From the NCBI GenBank assembly GCA_947501845.1, contig CANMXP010000011.1:62001-126000 (forward strand): 64,000 nt of DNA. The letters run 5' to 3'. A program made the translations under genes and the position numbers. Source of the DNA: an uncultured Flavobacteriaceae bacterium (GTDB lineage: Bacteria; Bacteroidota; Bacteroidia; Flavobacteriales; Flavobacteriaceae). How positions within the stretch are numbered: position 1 is the stretch's first letter; every line of letters begins with the position of its first letter. The notes beneath the pieces were generated by a model. The model was not told the DNA's origin and did no database searches. It worked only from the letters and a program-made list of their open reading frames with translations. This document shows, one piece after another, positions 18,966-28,049 of the stretch.

Positions 18966-20378
18966 TTAGGATTCATTCAATATGTCTAGATGCTTTTTTA
19001 TATTTATAATTGCGTTTCTTTCAAAATAATCACTTGTCTTATTTTCAATATTTATATTGTAAGCTGTCTTTAGTATTTCAACAACTTCAATGTCATTATT
19101 CGCAAAATGTATTTGGTCACTTTCTTTCAAATCTTCGAAATACTCCCATCCTGATAATTTTAAAATTACCATTTTACAATTAAAATATAAAGCCTCAATT
19201 ATAGCAGTTGAATTAATTCCAAGCACAAAAGTACTTTGTTTAAATAATTCATATAATTGAATATCATCATTATCTATTATTTCTACATTTTTAGCAGTAA
19301 GAATATTTTTATATTTCAATTTTGCATTAGAATATTCTTCTGGGTGAGCTTTGAATATGATTTTATTTGATGGCATTTGTAGTGCTATTTTATTTGAAAA
19401 ATCAGCTAGATCAGCCCTTAACTGCGAAAGTACCACAATTTGTTTTTGATTTTTGTTTACATTAATACTGGACTCTTCTATTTCAATATTAGGAAACCCT
19501 ACTACTTTTACATGTTCTTTTTTTATTGGAAAACTTACCCCATTTACCCAAGCCTCCCCCCAAGCTAAAAAGGCATCTGGAAACGAAGGTACTTCAATCC
19601 CTTTAGGGAAATTGTAACCGATGTGATACTCTCCTATGGTTCCGTGTTGCAATTCAGTAACTGGTATCCTCCTCTCTTTTGCAATAATGGTAATTAGTTG
19701 GTTTAAAAAACTGTAAGAAACAACCATTAATATATTCTTTGGATTTATTATATTAAATAATTTTTCAAGTTTAGGAATTAAGTAGTTATATCTTTTAACT
19801 TTTCTATAAGCCAAATTACTAATGGAAAATGAATTTAATTTCCATTCTTTACAAATTAACAACTCAAGTGATTTAATTTTTTTACAATCATGTTCACTTA
19901 ACTTCTTTTGGAATGGCAAATAATCTACTATTCTTGACGGAAACTCTATCACGTCTAAATAATACATGTTTTTTGTTTTACTAGGTCTTAAATGCTTTAA
20001 ATTGAAAAACTGCTCAAAAACAATGTAGTCTGGATTTAATTCAGATAAAAAAGGATCTGTATATATATCAAGAAAATACTCTCCGTTAAATTTCCTTCTG
20101 GGGTGATTTAAAATGAGTAAATCGGTCTGTTGTTTTTTAATTTTGAAAGGATTATTGAATATGCTATTTACTACAAACTCTTTTAAACCATTTAATATGG
20201 TTTTTGAATTTTTATCTGTTTGTTCAGAATATTTGGTAACAAGTTCATTTTCTAATAGGAAACATACTTCAAATCTAATGAATTGCCATATATTAATGTT
20301 TTCTATTTTTAAGTCAAATAAACTATGCTTAGTTTCAAAATCAATAAATTCTTTTATAAGATCTTTCTGGGTTTTCAT
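18966..20378 (-). CDS. Predicted GT-B type surface-polysaccharide transferase
   Basis: A 470-residue soluble protein without signal peptide. The N-terminal half (to about 230) is not recognisable. The C-terminal half resembles capsule and teichoic-acid type GT-B transferases: RRIPVTELQHGTIGEYHIGY with the HGT element, PDAFLAWGEAW, VVGFPNIE, IIFKAHPEE, and TFVLGINSTAIIEALY near the donor site. Context in a nonulosonate-containing locus makes it a candidate nonulosonate (CMP-sugar) transferase, but this is inference. Other acceptable readings are a Kdo-transferase-like or glycerophosphotransferase-like enzyme. Confidence 0.55.
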   Translation of the reverse strand: MKTQKDLIKEFIDFETKHSLFDLKIENINIWQFIRFEVCFLLENELVTKYSEQTDKNSKTILNGLKEFVVNSIFNNPFKIKKQQTDLLILNHPRRKFNGEYFLDIYTDPFLSELNPDYIVFEQFFNLKHLRPSKTKNMYYLDVIEFPSRIVDYLPFQKKLSEHDCKKIKSLELLICKEWKLNSFSISNLAYRKVKRYNYLIPKLEKLFNIINPKNILMVVSYSFLNQLITIIAKERRIPVTELQHGTIGEYHIGYNFPKGIEVPSFPDAFLAWGEAWVNGVSFPIKKEHVKVVGFPNIEIEESSINVNKNQKQIVVLSQLRADLADFSNKIALQMPSNKIIFKAHPEEYSNAKLKYKNILTAKNVEIIDNDDIQLYELFKQSTFVLGINSTAIIEALYFNCKMVILKLSGWEYFEDLKESDQIHFANNDIEVVEILKTAYNINIENKTSDYFERNAIINIKKHLDILNES

Positions 20379-20534
20379 TTTATTATTGACTTCATGTAAA
20401 ACTTAAGGCTTATTTCTATCTAGTAAGATGATTACTCCTCTTTTATATTCTTCAAAAAAATGATTTTACAATAAATAAATTTTTGTTATGCATTTTCTTA
20501 CAAGTTTTAATCATAAATTTCATATTACTTTTCA

Positions 20535-21080
20535 TTACTTATTAGTATAAACACTTTTATATTTAATAATTTTTGCTGGTACACCTCCTACTACGGCATA
20601 AGGAGGGACATCTTTAGTTACTACACTGTTTGCTCCTACAATGCTGTTTTCTCCAATTGTCACCCCTGGTGATACTACAACATTAGCCCCAATCCAAACT
20701 GCGTCATTTATTATAATATTGCCGATTTTGGATGTAATTTCATTCTCTAAATTATAATCATGGTCTACATTTGATGTCTGAGTCCAAATACAAAAAAAAG
20801 GTCCAATCTTACAGTTTTTACCAATTTTTACATGATAGTTTCTAGTTGATTGTATTGAAGAATGGCGACCGATATACGAATTTTTACCAATCTTTATTAT
20901 CCCATCCCCATACATTAAAATTCCATCTCCATTAAAAATAAAAGATTTATCAATTTCATATTTTTTTCTAAACCCATTATAAATGTTTTTTTGATAAGCT
21001 AACCTAAAATAATAATATGGTATAGATATAATTTTTATTAAAAATGGGTTAAATAAAAAATACTTTAAATACTGTTTCAT
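20535..21080 (-). CDS. Left-handed beta-helix O-acetyltransferase
   Basis: A 181-residue hexapeptide-repeat acyltransferase. Repeats of the [LIV]GxxxxI type run from about 65 to 165 ([71 protein letters not shown]). The closing [12 protein letters not shown]-like segment is typical of serine- or sugar-acetyltransferases. It presumably O-acetylates a sugar of the repeat unit. The N-terminal 50 residues are basic and aromatic. It lies 57 bp after the flippase gene on the same strand. Confidence 0.85.
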   Translation of the reverse strand: MKQYLKYFLFNPFLIKIISIPYYYFRLAYQKNIYNGFRKKYEIDKSFIFNGDGILMYGDGIIKIGKNSYIGRHSSIQSTRNYHVKIGKNCKIGPFFCIWTQTSNVDHDYNLENEITSKIGNIIINDAVWIGANVVVSPGVTIGENSIVGANSVVTKDVPPYAVVGGVPAKIIKYKSVYTNK

Positions 21081-21137
21081 ACGGTATATAGGTTTACATA
21101 CAACATTGTAATGTGAAAAATCCGACCAGATAGTGTT

Positions 21138-22400
21138 TTAAATCCGTGTTGCTCTATAGGTTAAATAAATTCCTGAAATTAAATTAAATAAATTTGCCAT
21201 TAAAACTCCATATGCAATTCCCGTAATATTATGGTAAAATTGAAAGCCAACATAAGTTAAACTTATTAAGAGTATAGAATATATAAATTGATAAATAATC
21301 ATATATTTCCAATTTTTAATACTCCATAATGCATTTACTCCAACAACACAGCCTTTAAAAACTCCTGCAAAAAGAAGAACTTGCATTGCAAAAATACTTA
21401 AAATATATTCTGGGAAATATGTCTCTATTATAACAGGTAACAAGTAATAGCAAATTATTGCTATTGGTATTTGTACGATAAAAAGAAGTAAGGTAATCTT
21501 CTTAACATATTTCCATAGAATAGATTTATCATTACTCTGACCATAGCTATATGTCATTCTTGGATAAATATAACTTGCAACTGAGGCTGAAAATAAAGAA
21601 AAAGTACTTAAAGCATAAAAAGCAAAAGAATACAAACCTACTTGAGTTAAATTTGAAAACTTAATCAACCAAAGCTTATCTGCTGTTGCTGAAAATGAAT
21701 CAAGCAGAACAAGTCCAAAAATAGGGAAACCTACTTTAAATAGGGTTCTAAATGAAGATTGATCCCAAATTAAGCCAACTTTAATAGGTCTAAAAAAATA
21801 AAGAAAGAGTGTATAAATAAAAATTACAATAACAGCCTTAACTATCATCCCATAATACCCATAAAAAATAACTAGCAATAATGTCGCTATATTCAAACAA
21901 GAATGAAGGATTTGAATCAACGAGAGCTTAAAGAATGAACTTTTTGAACGAAACGTAGAAATTAGATAATTTTGATAAAAACTAAATACAATTACAAATA
22001 TTATCGCCAATACTCCAAATTTTATTTTGTGATCCTGTTCTGGAGAAAAAATAAAATATATTATCCCTATTACAAACACAACAAGTGCAGATATAACAAC
22101 AGAAGATTGAACCGTTCCGGCCATTAATTTTGCCTTAATATCCTCTCCTTTTCCATATGCCAATGGTAATTCAAGATTAAGACCATTAATCAAGCCAGAC
22201 TGAAGAAAAACTGAATATGTAAGAGCTAAATTTACTGTGGTCCATAAACCAAGATCATGTGGAGAAATATATCTCGCAATTACAAGACCAACAACCATAG
22301 TTGCTAAAGCTTTAATAATCGAACTCCCTGAATATAAAATTGGAGTTTTATATTTTTGGAAGACATTCTGGGCCTTAATTAATTTGCCTTTTATTTGCAA
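21138..22400 (-). CDS. wzx: Wzx-type polysaccharide flippase
   Basis: A 420-residue protein with about twelve membrane helices. It has the MATE/MOP-like N-terminus SGSSIIKALATMVVGLVIAR followed by YISPHDLGLWTTV, typical of polysaccharide biosynthesis (PST) exporters. It would move undecaprenyl-linked repeat units to the periplasmic leaflet for the EpsG-like polymerase. It lies between the amidotransferase genes and the acetyltransferase gene on the same strand. The exact substrate is not readable. Confidence 0.87.
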   Translation of the reverse strand: MQIKGKLIKAQNVFQKYKTPILYSGSSIIKALATMVVGLVIARYISPHDLGLWTTVNLALTYSVFLQSGLINGLNLELPLAYGKGEDIKAKLMAGTVQSSVVISALVVFVIGIIYFIFSPEQDHKIKFGVLAIIFVIVFSFYQNYLISTFRSKSSFFKLSLIQILHSCLNIATLLLVIFYGYYGMIVKAVIVIFIYTLFLYFFRPIKVGLIWDQSSFRTLFKVGFPIFGLVLLDSFSATADKLWLIKFSNLTQVGLYSFAFYALSTFSLFSASVASYIYPRMTYSYGQSNDKSILWKYVKKITLLLFIVQIPIAIICYYLLPVIIETYFPEYILSIFAMQVLLFAGVFKGCVVGVNALWSIKNWKYMIIYQFIYSILLISLTYVGFQFYHNITGIAYGVLMANLFNLISGIYLTYRATRI

Positions 22401-22466
22401 TTTCTATGATATTTTATAAAATAAATTCTTATTAAGAATGGTGTATTATTATTTAATTTATACAAA

Positions 22467-23699
22467 TTAATCATCTAATCCTTTACCCGCAACATTATGT
22501 CTTAACTTCCAATTTCCCTCTGCATCTTTACCCCACAAATGTGGCGATCTAAATTTATCGCATAGTTCATGAAAATACTCAGGTTTCATGCCTATATATT
22601 CCATTATTTCATCAAAATATCTATCTGGAAATTCTCCATCAAATCTATTAACTAGAGCAACCCCTTCCTCTCTAGTAAGATGTCTATTTCTTATTTCTTG
22701 GGCAGCATCATATGTTGCACGACCAATTCCAAATTTAATGAACGTGGTATAAAAATGTAAATCATCAATTTTGTCATCGATACCACTATACTTGCTAAAA
22801 GTACCTTGTGTCCTGTGAGGTCTTGCCTTGAACCCAGTATTTTCAACTGAATAGTAGTAAACTTCTTGTGGCGTCCATTTGAGATAATATCCCAAATAAT
22901 GCACTTCAATATTGGCTTTTTCTAAATCCTCCAATTTTGGAGGCAGAAATGACATTAAATCACTCAATCGAACATCATATTTTTCAATCAACTCTTTAAT
23001 TGAAACACCAGCTAAAAAAACTTCGTCTAAATGATCAAAACTAAAATAAGATTTATCACGTAATGAAGTAGTATTATCAGCTAAAGGGTTACCATATTCC
23101 GCCTCATTTTCTCCGTAAAACACAAGATTAATTCCATGCTGAGCCGCAATCTTTGGTGCTAAATTTTTCTGCCCAAGAATAAATGTTTGGAAAGGATGAA
23201 GTAAATTTTCAATAGATAATTTAGTTAACAACTTCATTACCTTTCCATTACGATAGAAAGAAATATTATCAAACCCAGCATCCAACCAGTTTTTCCAATT
23301 TTTCAATCCATAGTCTGTATATAAAATGGGAGGCCAAGTTACTGTTAATGGATTCATATTGTATTTATATTTTAATACGTGCGCTTGATAAGCGCTGTCT
23401 TTACCTCCACTTCCAGGGACTAAACAATCATATGAACCGTCATTTTTTCTATGCTTATCAAGAAGTTTTACTAACTCTTCTTCACGCATTCCCCAATCGA
23501 TATTATCTTTTATTTCAGCTGTTCTACAAGCATCACAAACTCCATCCTCATCAAAGTTCATTGTGGTTTTTTTACTATCTTTTGTGTGTTTAAACTCCAC
23601 TGCAGAAGTAGGCCTTTGATTTGACATTATACATTTTGTACAAAAGGTCACTTCTTGAGGCAAACCATAGTATGCTTCTAATTTTTTATTTTCTGACAT
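22467..23699 (-). CDS. N-acetyl sugar amidotransferase (WbuX/WbpG/PseA family)
   Basis: Converts an acetamido group on a sugar to acetamidino, using ammonia delivered by the HisH/HisF-like partners. The 410-residue protein has cysteine pairs at 20/23 (CTKC) and 55/58 (CDAC) for zinc, and the PP-loop SGGKDSAYQ from about 97, which adenylates the substrate. Its ATG overlaps the HisH-like stop by one base, so the three are coupled. In this operon the likely substrate is the CMP-activated or nucleotide-linked nonulosonic acid precursor; an amidino-hexose is the alternative. Confidence 0.9.
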   Translation of the reverse strand: MSENKKLEAYYGLPQEVTFCTKCIMSNQRPTSAVEFKHTKDSKKTTMNFDEDGVCDACRTAEIKDNIDWGMREEELVKLLDKHRKNDGSYDCLVPGSGGKDSAYQAHVLKYKYNMNPLTVTWPPILYTDYGLKNWKNWLDAGFDNISFYRNGKVMKLLTKLSIENLLHPFQTFILGQKNLAPKIAAQHGINLVFYGENEAEYGNPLADNTTSLRDKSYFSFDHLDEVFLAGVSIKELIEKYDVRLSDLMSFLPPKLEDLEKANIEVHYLGYYLKWTPQEVYYYSVENTGFKARPHRTQGTFSKYSGIDDKIDDLHFYTTFIKFGIGRATYDAAQEIRNRHLTREEGVALVNRFDGEFPDRYFDEIMEYIGMKPEYFHELCDKFRSPHLWGKDAEGNWKLRHNVAGKGLDD

Positions 23700-24358
23700 T
23701 ATAATAAGTTATTAATTATCGCCCAGTTTTTATATATTGATATTCCTTTAGCTGCACTTTTCTCTGGATGAAATTGAGTCGCAAATATGTTATTTTTGGT
23801 TACAGCCGAACAAAATTCAATTCCATCATAATTTGTTTTTGTTAAAATACATTCATTATCTGAAGGTTTAACATAATAGGAATGAATAAAATACATGAAA
23901 TCATCATTTTTTAAATCTATTAGTGGAACTTCAGACCAATTCTGTTCAAATTTATAAATAGTATTCCAAGCAATATGAGGCACCATTATTTTTCTGTTCT
24001 CAAGATTGTCTGGAAATTTCTTTATTACACCCGATATTAAATCTAACCCTTTACCTGCACCAAACTCTTCGCTTTCAGAAAACAATAATTGTAATCCTAA
24101 ACACACACCAAACAAAGGTGTATTATTATTTACTTTTTCTATTATGGCTTCGGCTAATCCCAATTGCTTTAGATTAGTCATAGCTTCTAAAAAAGCCCCA
24201 ACACCAGGTAAAATAAGAGCATCTGCATTTAAAACATCTGTTTTATCAGAACTAATAATTGCATTCATTCCAACTGTATCGCAAGCTTGCTTTACACTAA
24301 ATAGATTACCTAGTTTGTAATCAATAATTACAACTTTTTTCTTGTCAATATTACCCAT
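23699..24358 (-). CDS. hisH: HisH-like glutamine amidotransferase subunit (WbuY type)
   Basis: A 219-residue class I glutamine amidotransferase that hydrolyses glutamine to supply ammonia. The nucleophile is C86 in GVCLGLQLLF and the His-Glu pair is in QFHPEKS near 197. The N-terminus has VVIIDYKLGNLFSV typical of HisH. Although alike to histidine-pathway HisH, its place between the HisF-like and WbuX-like genes, with no other his genes nearby, marks it as the sugar-amidation paralogue. It overlaps both neighbours by one base. Confidence 0.9.
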   Translation of the reverse strand: MGNIDKKKVVIIDYKLGNLFSVKQACDTVGMNAIISSDKTDVLNADALILPGVGAFLEAMTNLKQLGLAEAIIEKVNNNTPLFGVCLGLQLLFSESEEFGAGKGLDLISGVIKKFPDNLENRKIMVPHIAWNTIYKFEQNWSEVPLIDLKNDDFMYFIHSYYVKPSDNECILTKTNYDGIEFCSAVTKNNIFATQFHPEKSAAKGISIYKNWAIINNLL

Positions 24359-25203
24359 TAAAATCTAACTTTAATATTATTCTCAATCAAAAGCTTTTTT
24401 GAATCGTTTATGCTAGAAGGCTCAAAAGTATGAAAATTTCTTTTTTGCTTCAAAAACTCTACGTTACCCTCAAGAGTAGAAGCTTTTGATTCGTTTTCTT
24501 TTATAAAATGATAATGAAATAATGAAGAAACCATTATTGCATCAGCCGATTCTTGTTTTAATAGATTAACGATGTCTTGACTCTTTCCAGCTCCACCGTG
24601 AGCTATTACGGGTATGGAAACCAAACTTCTAATTTTAGTTATTAAATCTATATCAAAACCTTGACCTGTACCTTCTCTATCAACTGAAGTTATTACTATT
24701 TCACCTGCACCTAATTCATCCACTTTTTGTGCCCATTCAAAAACATCAATCCCCGTATACTCACGACCATTATCTGTATACGCCAGATACTTTCCTTCCG
24801 ATTCTTTTATAGCTTCAATTGCAACAACGATCGTTGAAGAACCAAACATTCTTGAAGCATCCCTAATTAATTGTGGGTTTTTTATTGCAGCTGTATTCAA
24901 ACAAACTTTATCAGCTCCAACTCGGAGAACTTCTTTTATATCTGAAATTGATCTTAAACCTCCGCCAACAGTTATCGGGATAAATATTTTTTTTGCGGTT
25001 TCTGAAATAATATCGTGAAGACTGTTTCTTTCGTATAATGATGCTACAACATCCATAAACATTAATTCATCTGCTCCCTGTTCATAATAATACTTGGCAA
25101 AATCCGATGGTTTTCCAAGAACGCGTAAGCCTTCTAAGTGAATTCCTTTCACTAAATTGGGGCCTTTTATATCTAAGCGAGGTATAATTCTTATTGTTTT
25201 CAA
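24358..25203 (-). CDS. hisF: HisF-like cyclase subunit for sugar amidation (WbuZ type)
   Basis: A 281-residue TIM-barrel protein of the HisF family. It shows IPRLDIKGPNLVKGIHLEGL at 7-26, VGGGLRSISDI in the first phosphate site, and ITSVDREGTGQGFD with the second conserved aspartate. It presumably channels ammonia from HisH to the sugar amidotransferase, as described for the WbpG/HisH2/HisF2 set of Pseudomonas. It is longer than biosynthetic HisF (about 255) by a C-terminal extension. One base separates it from the cytidylyltransferase gene. Confidence 0.9.
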   Translation of the reverse strand: MKTIRIIPRLDIKGPNLVKGIHLEGLRVLGKPSDFAKYYYEQGADELMFMDVVASLYERNSLHDIISETAKKIFIPITVGGGLRSISDIKEVLRVGADKVCLNTAAIKNPQLIRDASRMFGSSTIVVAIEAIKESEGKYLAYTDNGREYTGIDVFEWAQKVDELGAGEIVITSVDREGTGQGFDIDLITKIRSLVSIPVIAHGGAGKSQDIVNLLKQESADAIMVSSLFHYHFIKENESKASTLEGNVEFLKQKRNFHTFEPSSINDSKKLLIENNIKVRF

Positions 25204-25204
25204 T

Positions 25205-25888
25205 TTAATTTTTTTTTGAGATTAATAGATTTGCTAACAACAAATCTGTTTCATTGTCTATATCTATAGAGTCCTTTTCTTCCATCACATATTTTTTTAT
25301 TTTTTTATCTTTTAAATTAATTCTATTAGTATTATAAAAATATATGGCTCCATTATATTCCCAAACCAAAGGGCAATCTTGTCTTCTGGTATAATTTCCG
25401 CTTTTAGATTTTTTCAGCAACCCTTTTTCATCTTCTTCAAATAGATTAAAATAAGGATTCGTTTTTGTAGACTTTACTGATACAACCATATCATTATCAT
25501 CCTTCAGCAAAGCGTATGCTTCTTCTATATGGATAGCAGACCGAAAAGGGCTGGTGGGTTGTAACAAACACACTTTTGAATATGTTTTATTAAAATTATT
25601 CTTATAATAATTAATAGCGTGATGAATGACTTCTAATGAACTAGCTGTATCACTAGCTAATTCTTGAGGACGCTTAAACGGAACCTTTATACCATAATCT
25701 TCAACTAATTTTGTGATTTCTATATCATCGGTACTAACACAAATATTCTCATCTGCAGTAACGCCTCTTGCCGAATCAATCGTATAATAAATTAAAGGTT
25801 TACCGTTTAACGGCAAAATATTCTTACGAGGTAACCCTTTTGACCCTCCTCTTGCAGGTATGATAAAAAGTGTATCAGTTATTTCCAT
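25205..25888 (-). CDS. legF: CMP-nonulosonate cytidylyltransferase (LegF/NeuA-like)
   Basis: Activates the nonulosonic acid with CTP to the CMP-sugar. The 227-residue protein starts with the family signature IIPARGGSKGLPRKNI at about 9-24, followed by LLQPTSPFRSA near 108-118 and the C-terminal DIDNETDLLLA metal-binding region. The position after the PtmE-like gene and before the amidation triad fits LegF; PseF or NeuA cannot be excluded on sequence alone. Its start overlaps the PtmE-like stop by 14 bp. Confidence 0.88.
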   Translation of the reverse strand: MEITDTLFIIPARGGSKGLPRKNILPLNGKPLIYYTIDSARGVTADENICVSTDDIEITKLVEDYGIKVPFKRPQELASDTASSLEVIHHAINYYKNNFNKTYSKVCLLQPTSPFRSAIHIEEAYALLKDDNDMVVSVKSTKTNPYFNLFEEDEKGLLKKSKSGNYTRRQDCPLVWEYNGAIYFYNTNRINLKDKKIKKYVMEEKDSIDIDNETDLLLANLLISKKN

Positions 25889-26924
25889 TTCTTAAATGTT
25901 TTACTATTTCTTTTGCATTTAAATAATCCTGAGGTTGCCCTATATCAATCCAATATCCCACTATAGGGTTGTGGATTAATAGCTGATTACTTTCAATAAT
26001 CTGACTCATTAAATCTGTAATATTATAGAATGAATTGAATGGAATTTGATTAATTAGCTTCTTTTTTAAAATATAAATCCCCGCATTTGCATAGTTTGTA
26101 AATGTTGGTTTTTCCTTTAACCCAGTAATAACTTTCTCGGTTTCTGTAAATATCCCAAAAGGTACTGTTACATTATAAGGAATTGAAGCAGCCGACATAT
26201 CAGCCTTTTTATTCATAAAATTTAAATATAAATCTTCATAATCAATATCTGTAAAAAGATCACTGTTCATTAAAAGAATGTGATCAGTGCTAAAATCCTT
26301 AACTAATGAAAGTGCTCCAGCTGTGCCCAAAGGCTCTTCTTCCCAAATATATTCTATGCTTATTCCTTTTGAAGAACCATCTCCAAAGTAATCTACAATT
26401 TGTTGCCCTAAATATTTTATAGAAATATAAATCTTCTTGATTCCAAAGCTTATTAATCTATCAATATTATGCTCAATTATTGGTTTATCACCGATAAGGA
26501 GCATTGGTTTTGGAGTTGTGTCTGTTAATGGGCTTAAACGCTTTCCTCTTCCTCCAGCCATAATCATACATTCAAGTGGAAGCATAGCTTTCATGGTTTC
26601 TAGATCAATAATTCTTAATAGCCTTTTTTGTCGATCTAGTATTGGCAAATTCTTGATATCCTTTTTTCTATATGATTTTAAATCTATGAAATTCGTATCA
26701 TCGTATTCAAAAACAAAATTTCTATTACACACCTCTTCTACTTTTTTATGCAAATCAGCATGTTCAACTAAAGACCTTCGAACATCTCCGTCGGTTAAAG
26801 TCCCAACTATACGATTATCGTCATCATTTACAAAAAGTATTAGTCGGCTAACATCATTAATGGTGTTTAATTTCTCTAAAGCTTGAAATATCGTATTGTC
26901 TTTATGGATAAGTTTATTTTGCAT
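25875..26924 (-). CDS. ptmE: CBS-domain nucleotidyltransferase (PtmE-like)
   Basis: A 349-residue fusion. Residues 1-118 form a CBS pair (VGTLTDGDVRRSLVEH; NLPILDRQKRLLRIIDLE). Residues 119-349 are a sugar-1-phosphate nucleotidyltransferase with MAGGRGKRLSPLTDTTPKPM at about 122-141 and MNSDLFTDIDYEDL. The same architecture is described for Campylobacter PtmE, a glucosamine-1-phosphate guanylyltransferase that makes the GDP-sugar precursor of legionaminic acid. It overlaps legF and lies 21 bp after legG. The GDP preference is inferred from architecture and neighbours. Confidence 0.85.
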   Translation of the reverse strand: MQNKLIHKDNTIFQALEKLNTINDVSRLILFVNDDDNRIVGTLTDGDVRRSLVEHADLHKKVEEVCNRNFVFEYDDTNFIDLKSYRKKDIKNLPILDRQKRLLRIIDLETMKAMLPLECMIMAGGRGKRLSPLTDTTPKPMLLIGDKPIIEHNIDRLISFGIKKIYISIKYLGQQIVDYFGDGSSKGISIEYIWEEEPLGTAGALSLVKDFSTDHILLMNSDLFTDIDYEDLYLNFMNKKADMSAASIPYNVTVPFGIFTETEKVITGLKEKPTFTNYANAGIYILKKKLINQIPFNSFYNITDLMSQIIESNQLLIHNPIVGYWIDIGQPQDYLNAKEIVKHLRNGNN

Positions 26925-26945
26925 ATATTTTGATTTAAAATAGCC

Positions 26946-28049
26946 CTATTTAAAACCCTTTAAAATTTTAATTATTTTGTCTGCAGTTCCTTTTTTATAA
27001 TATACATTTTCACCATGATAATCTCCTTTACTTAAAGCTGTAGAAACAGCCTCAGAAATTTGCGAAGATTCAAAAGGAACATTAAAAACATTAGGGCTTT
27101 GCAATCTTCCTTTCTGTCTATTACCTACATTCACAACATATCTACCAAATGAAGCCGCTTCCAAAATACCGCTTGATGTATTTCCAATTAATATTTTGGA
27201 AAAATACATTGCAGAAAAATAATTTTTTTTACCAAAATTTTCTACAAGAAAAACCCTATTAGGCATTTCATTTTTTAATTTGATAATTTCATCTCTATAG
27301 ACAGAGCCCAAAGTATCTGCATTGGGCATTGTTATTACAATATTTATGGTTTTAGAAATTTCGAATAAAGCTGACCGCATGGCATTTGCGTAATCAATAT
27401 TTTTTGTTGAAGTTACTGTTTCTGGATGAAAAGTAACTAATGCAAATTCATCATTAGGAATACCAAAATTTTTGAATAGCACCTCTTTTTTAACTGGTTC
27501 AAAAGAACTTAAATTATCTAAGCTCAATGAACCAACATTAAATACATTTTCTTCAGTTTCAATTAAATTAGAAACTTTTTCTTTAAAAATTTTAGTTGCT
27601 GAAAAATGAAGTGTTGAGATTAATGTGATTTGATGCCTGTATATATTATCAATAGCTCCTAAAGTAGTTTCCCCCCCATGTAGATGTGCGAATTTCACTC
27701 CAAACGGAATACCTGCTTGAACGGCTGCACTCATTTCAAACCGATCTCCTAGGCAAAAAACCAAATCATAGGTATTGTTTGCCCAAAAATCTGCAAATTT
27801 AAGAGTTGTTAATCCATAAGAGGTAGCTATTGCTTGCTCATCATCATTTGAAATTAAGGAGGTTATTCTATGGATAACTGAATAAGTATCTCTTTCAATT
27901 TCTGTGATAGTGTAGCCATGGTTTCTTGACAAATGTGTGCCAAAAGCAATAATTTCTAAATTAAAATAAGAGTCAACTTTAAGTTTTTCTAAAAGTGGAA
28001 GATATATCCCGTAGTCAGCTCTGGAGCTTGTTAATATTCCTATTTTCAT
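26946..28049 (-). CDS. legG: Hydrolysing NDP-sugar 2-epimerase (LegG/NeuC-like)
   Basis: The 367-residue protein hydrolyses and epimerises an NDP-2,4-diacetamido hexose (or UDP-GlcNAc in NeuC) to free 2,4-diacetamido-mannose or ManNAc. It has ILTSSRADYGIYLPLL at the N-terminus, LGDRFEMSAAV, HLHGGETTLGAIDN and GNTSSGILEAASFG, typical of the hydrolysing class. It overlaps legI by 4 bp. With LegB, LegC and LegH in the same operon, the LegG reading is much more likely than NeuC. Confidence 0.9.
   Translation of the reverse strand: MKIGILTSSRADYGIYLPLLEKLKVDSYFNLEIIAFGTHLSRNHGYTITEIERDTYSVIHRITSLISNDDEQAIATSYGLTTLKFADFWANNTYDLVFCLGDRFEMSAAVQAGIPFGVKFAHLHGGETTLGAIDNIYRHQITLISTLHFSATKIFKEKVSNLIETEENVFNVGSLSLDNLSSFEPVKKEVLFKNFGIPNDEFALVTFHPETVTSTKNIDYANAMRSALFEISKTINIVITMPNADTLGSVYRDEIIKLKNEMPNRVFLVENFGKKNYFSAMYFSKILIGNTSSGILEAASFGRYVVNVGNRQKGRLQSPNVFNVPFESSQISEAVSTALSKGDYHGENVYYKKGTADKIIKILKGFK

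Noticed and set aside
24358-25203. HisF/HisH as histidine biosynthesis genes
   Set aside because: No other his genes are present, and both are coupled to a WbuX-type sugar amidotransferase in a nonulosonate operon.
26946-28049. NeuC of a sialic acid (Neu5Ac) pathway
   Set aside because: LegB, LegC and LegH homologues and the PtmE-like gene in the same operon point to the legionaminic-type route instead.
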